From positions 2,232,001 through 2,296,000 of the forward strand of contig NZ_CP096040.1 of assembly GCF_023935105.1 (NCBI RefSeq): DNA of 64,000 nucleotides, given 5' to 3'. The stretch is from Caulobacter segnis (GTDB taxonomy: Bacteria > Pseudomonadota > Alphaproteobacteria > Caulobacterales > Caulobacteraceae). The first letter of the stretch is position 1; the number at the start of each line of letters is the position of its first letter. Below the pieces are notes generated by a model. The model was not told the DNA's origin and ran no database searches. It worked only from the letters and a program-made list of their open reading frames with translations. Below, piece by piece: positions 63,512 through 64,000 of the stretch. The position numbers were made by a program, and so were the translations under genes.

Positions 63512-64000
63512 CTAGAAGCGGAACCGCGCGCCCGCCGTATAGCGGCGGCCGTAGGCGAACACGTCGAGCAGCTGATTGTCGAACCGCCCGTGCGTGCTCT
63601 GAACCTCATTGGTCAGGTTCAGCGCCTCGAAGAAGAGATTGATCTGCTTCGTCAGAGCGTAGCTCGTGCTGAAGTCGATCTGCAGGTTCGGGTTTTCGAA
63701 GGTCGGCTCCGAACCGAAAGCGCCGGTGTTCTGGTTCTGGCCGAAGGCGCGCAGATACTCCTTGCGGTAGTTGACCGCGACCCGCGCCTCGAGACCGTTC
63801 TTGTCATAGAAGGCCACGAGGTTGGCGGAGTCGGCCAGACCGGTGATCGCGAAGCCGCTCTGGGAGATGTCCTTGCGATCGTAGGGCCTGTTGGTGTCCA
63901 CGAGCGTGGCGTTGGCGTTGAAGCCGAAGCCGCTGTCGCCGAACACGTGCTGCCAGGCCAGTTCGACGCCGCGCACGGTCGCCTCCGGTCCGTTCACCTG
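63512..64000 (-). CDS. TonB-dependent receptor, C-terminal part (cut by window end)
   Basis: The last ~162 residues of a TonB-dependent receptor barrel. Typical barrel-end sequence is present: NLQIDFSTSYALTKQINLFF, EALNLTNEVQSTHGRFDNQL and the closing strand YTAGARFRF ending in Phe. The gene continues beyond the window. It is followed by the halogenase-like gene. The substrate cannot be read, but the neighbourhood suggests a glycan. A strong terminator lies 19 bp after the stop. Confidence 0.9.
   Translation of the reverse strand, partial: QVNGPEATVRGVELAWQHVFGDSGFGFNANATLVDTNRPYDRKDISQSGFAITGLADSANLVAFYDKNGLEARVAVNYRKEYLRAFGQNQNTGAFGSEPTFENPNLQIDFSTSYALTKQINLFFEALNLTNEVQSTHGRFDNQLLDVFAYGRRYTAGARFRF

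Overview
The window is about 64 kb of very GC-rich alphaproteobacterial chromosome. It is most likely from Caulobacter or a close Caulobacterales relative. The signs are a large TonB-dependent receptor and glycoside-hydrolase locus, tryptophan-halogenase-like proteins beside TonB receptors, CecR-type and CheY-like regulators, an ECF11-type sigma/ChrR operon, an EcfG-type stress promoter and CobN-type aerobic B12 synthesis. I see no rRNA, tRNA, CRISPR array, insertion sequence or prophage. Gene order looks like ordinary core and accessory chromosome.

Layout. (1) 1-3.0 kb: the end of an alpha-N-acetylglucosaminidase, a membrane HGSNAT/NagX-like acetyltransferase and a secreted histidine acid phosphatase that carries a single-base frameshift near its end. 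(2) 3.0-11.0 kb: a cobalamin/cobalt module, cobW-cobN-cobO-btuF-like on + and a NiCoT cobalt/nickel permease on -, with a cobalamin riboswitch at each outer edge. (3) 11.0-13.7 kb: reactive-sulfur defence, a Blh-type persulfide dioxygenase divergent from a BigR/SqrR persulfide sensor, a rhodanese and a TauE exporter. (4) 13.7-17.9 kb: a three-gene membrane cytochrome c / 2Fe-2S / molybdopterin oxidoreductase. (5) 17.9-21.9 kb: an ECF sigma factor with a ChrR-like anti-sigma, a DUF1365 protein and an FAD oxidoreductase in one minus-strand run, with a divergent DUF2177 gene. (6) 21.9-25.6 kb: a KaiC-like double ATPase translationally overlapped with a hybrid histidine kinase. (7) 25.7-31.8 kb: a stress island (DUF883, DUF3606, DUF1206, large catalase, small DUF6894-like protein) and two divergent Crp/Fnr regulators. 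(8) 31.8-38.2 kb: a heme-oxygenase-like di-iron protein with two tiny coupled genes, a truncated GH65-like fragment, NAD(P)HX dehydratase, a histidine phosphatase and a second hybrid histidine kinase. (9) 38.2-42.4 kb: a secreted unknown, a chemoreceptor, a TetR regulator and a CheY-like receiver. (10) 42.4-64 kb: a plant-glycan utilisation locus with GH3, GH31, GH27, GH43, a second GH3, a carbohydrate esterase, a MFS permease, two TonB receptors (the second cut by the window edge), a tryptophan-halogenase-like flavoprotein and a LacI regulator.

How it works together. The last third is read as one catabolic unit. Five near-identical 14-bp palindromes of the form TGrTAnCGyTAyCA lie in front of the GH3, the GH31/GH27 divergent pair, the TonB receptor, the MFS-GH43 pair and the LacI gene, so the LacI protein is inferred to control all of them. 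The enzyme set (alpha-xylosidase, alpha-galactosidase, beta-xylosidase/arabinofuranosidase, two beta-glycosidases, esterase) fits debranching of a xyloglucan- or complex-xylan-type oligosaccharide after TonB import. The observations most worth following up are the ChrR protein that has lost most zinc ligands, the LacI operator set, the di-iron oxygenase operon with two mini-genes, the KaiC-kinase pair and the halogenase-like protein inside a sugar locus.
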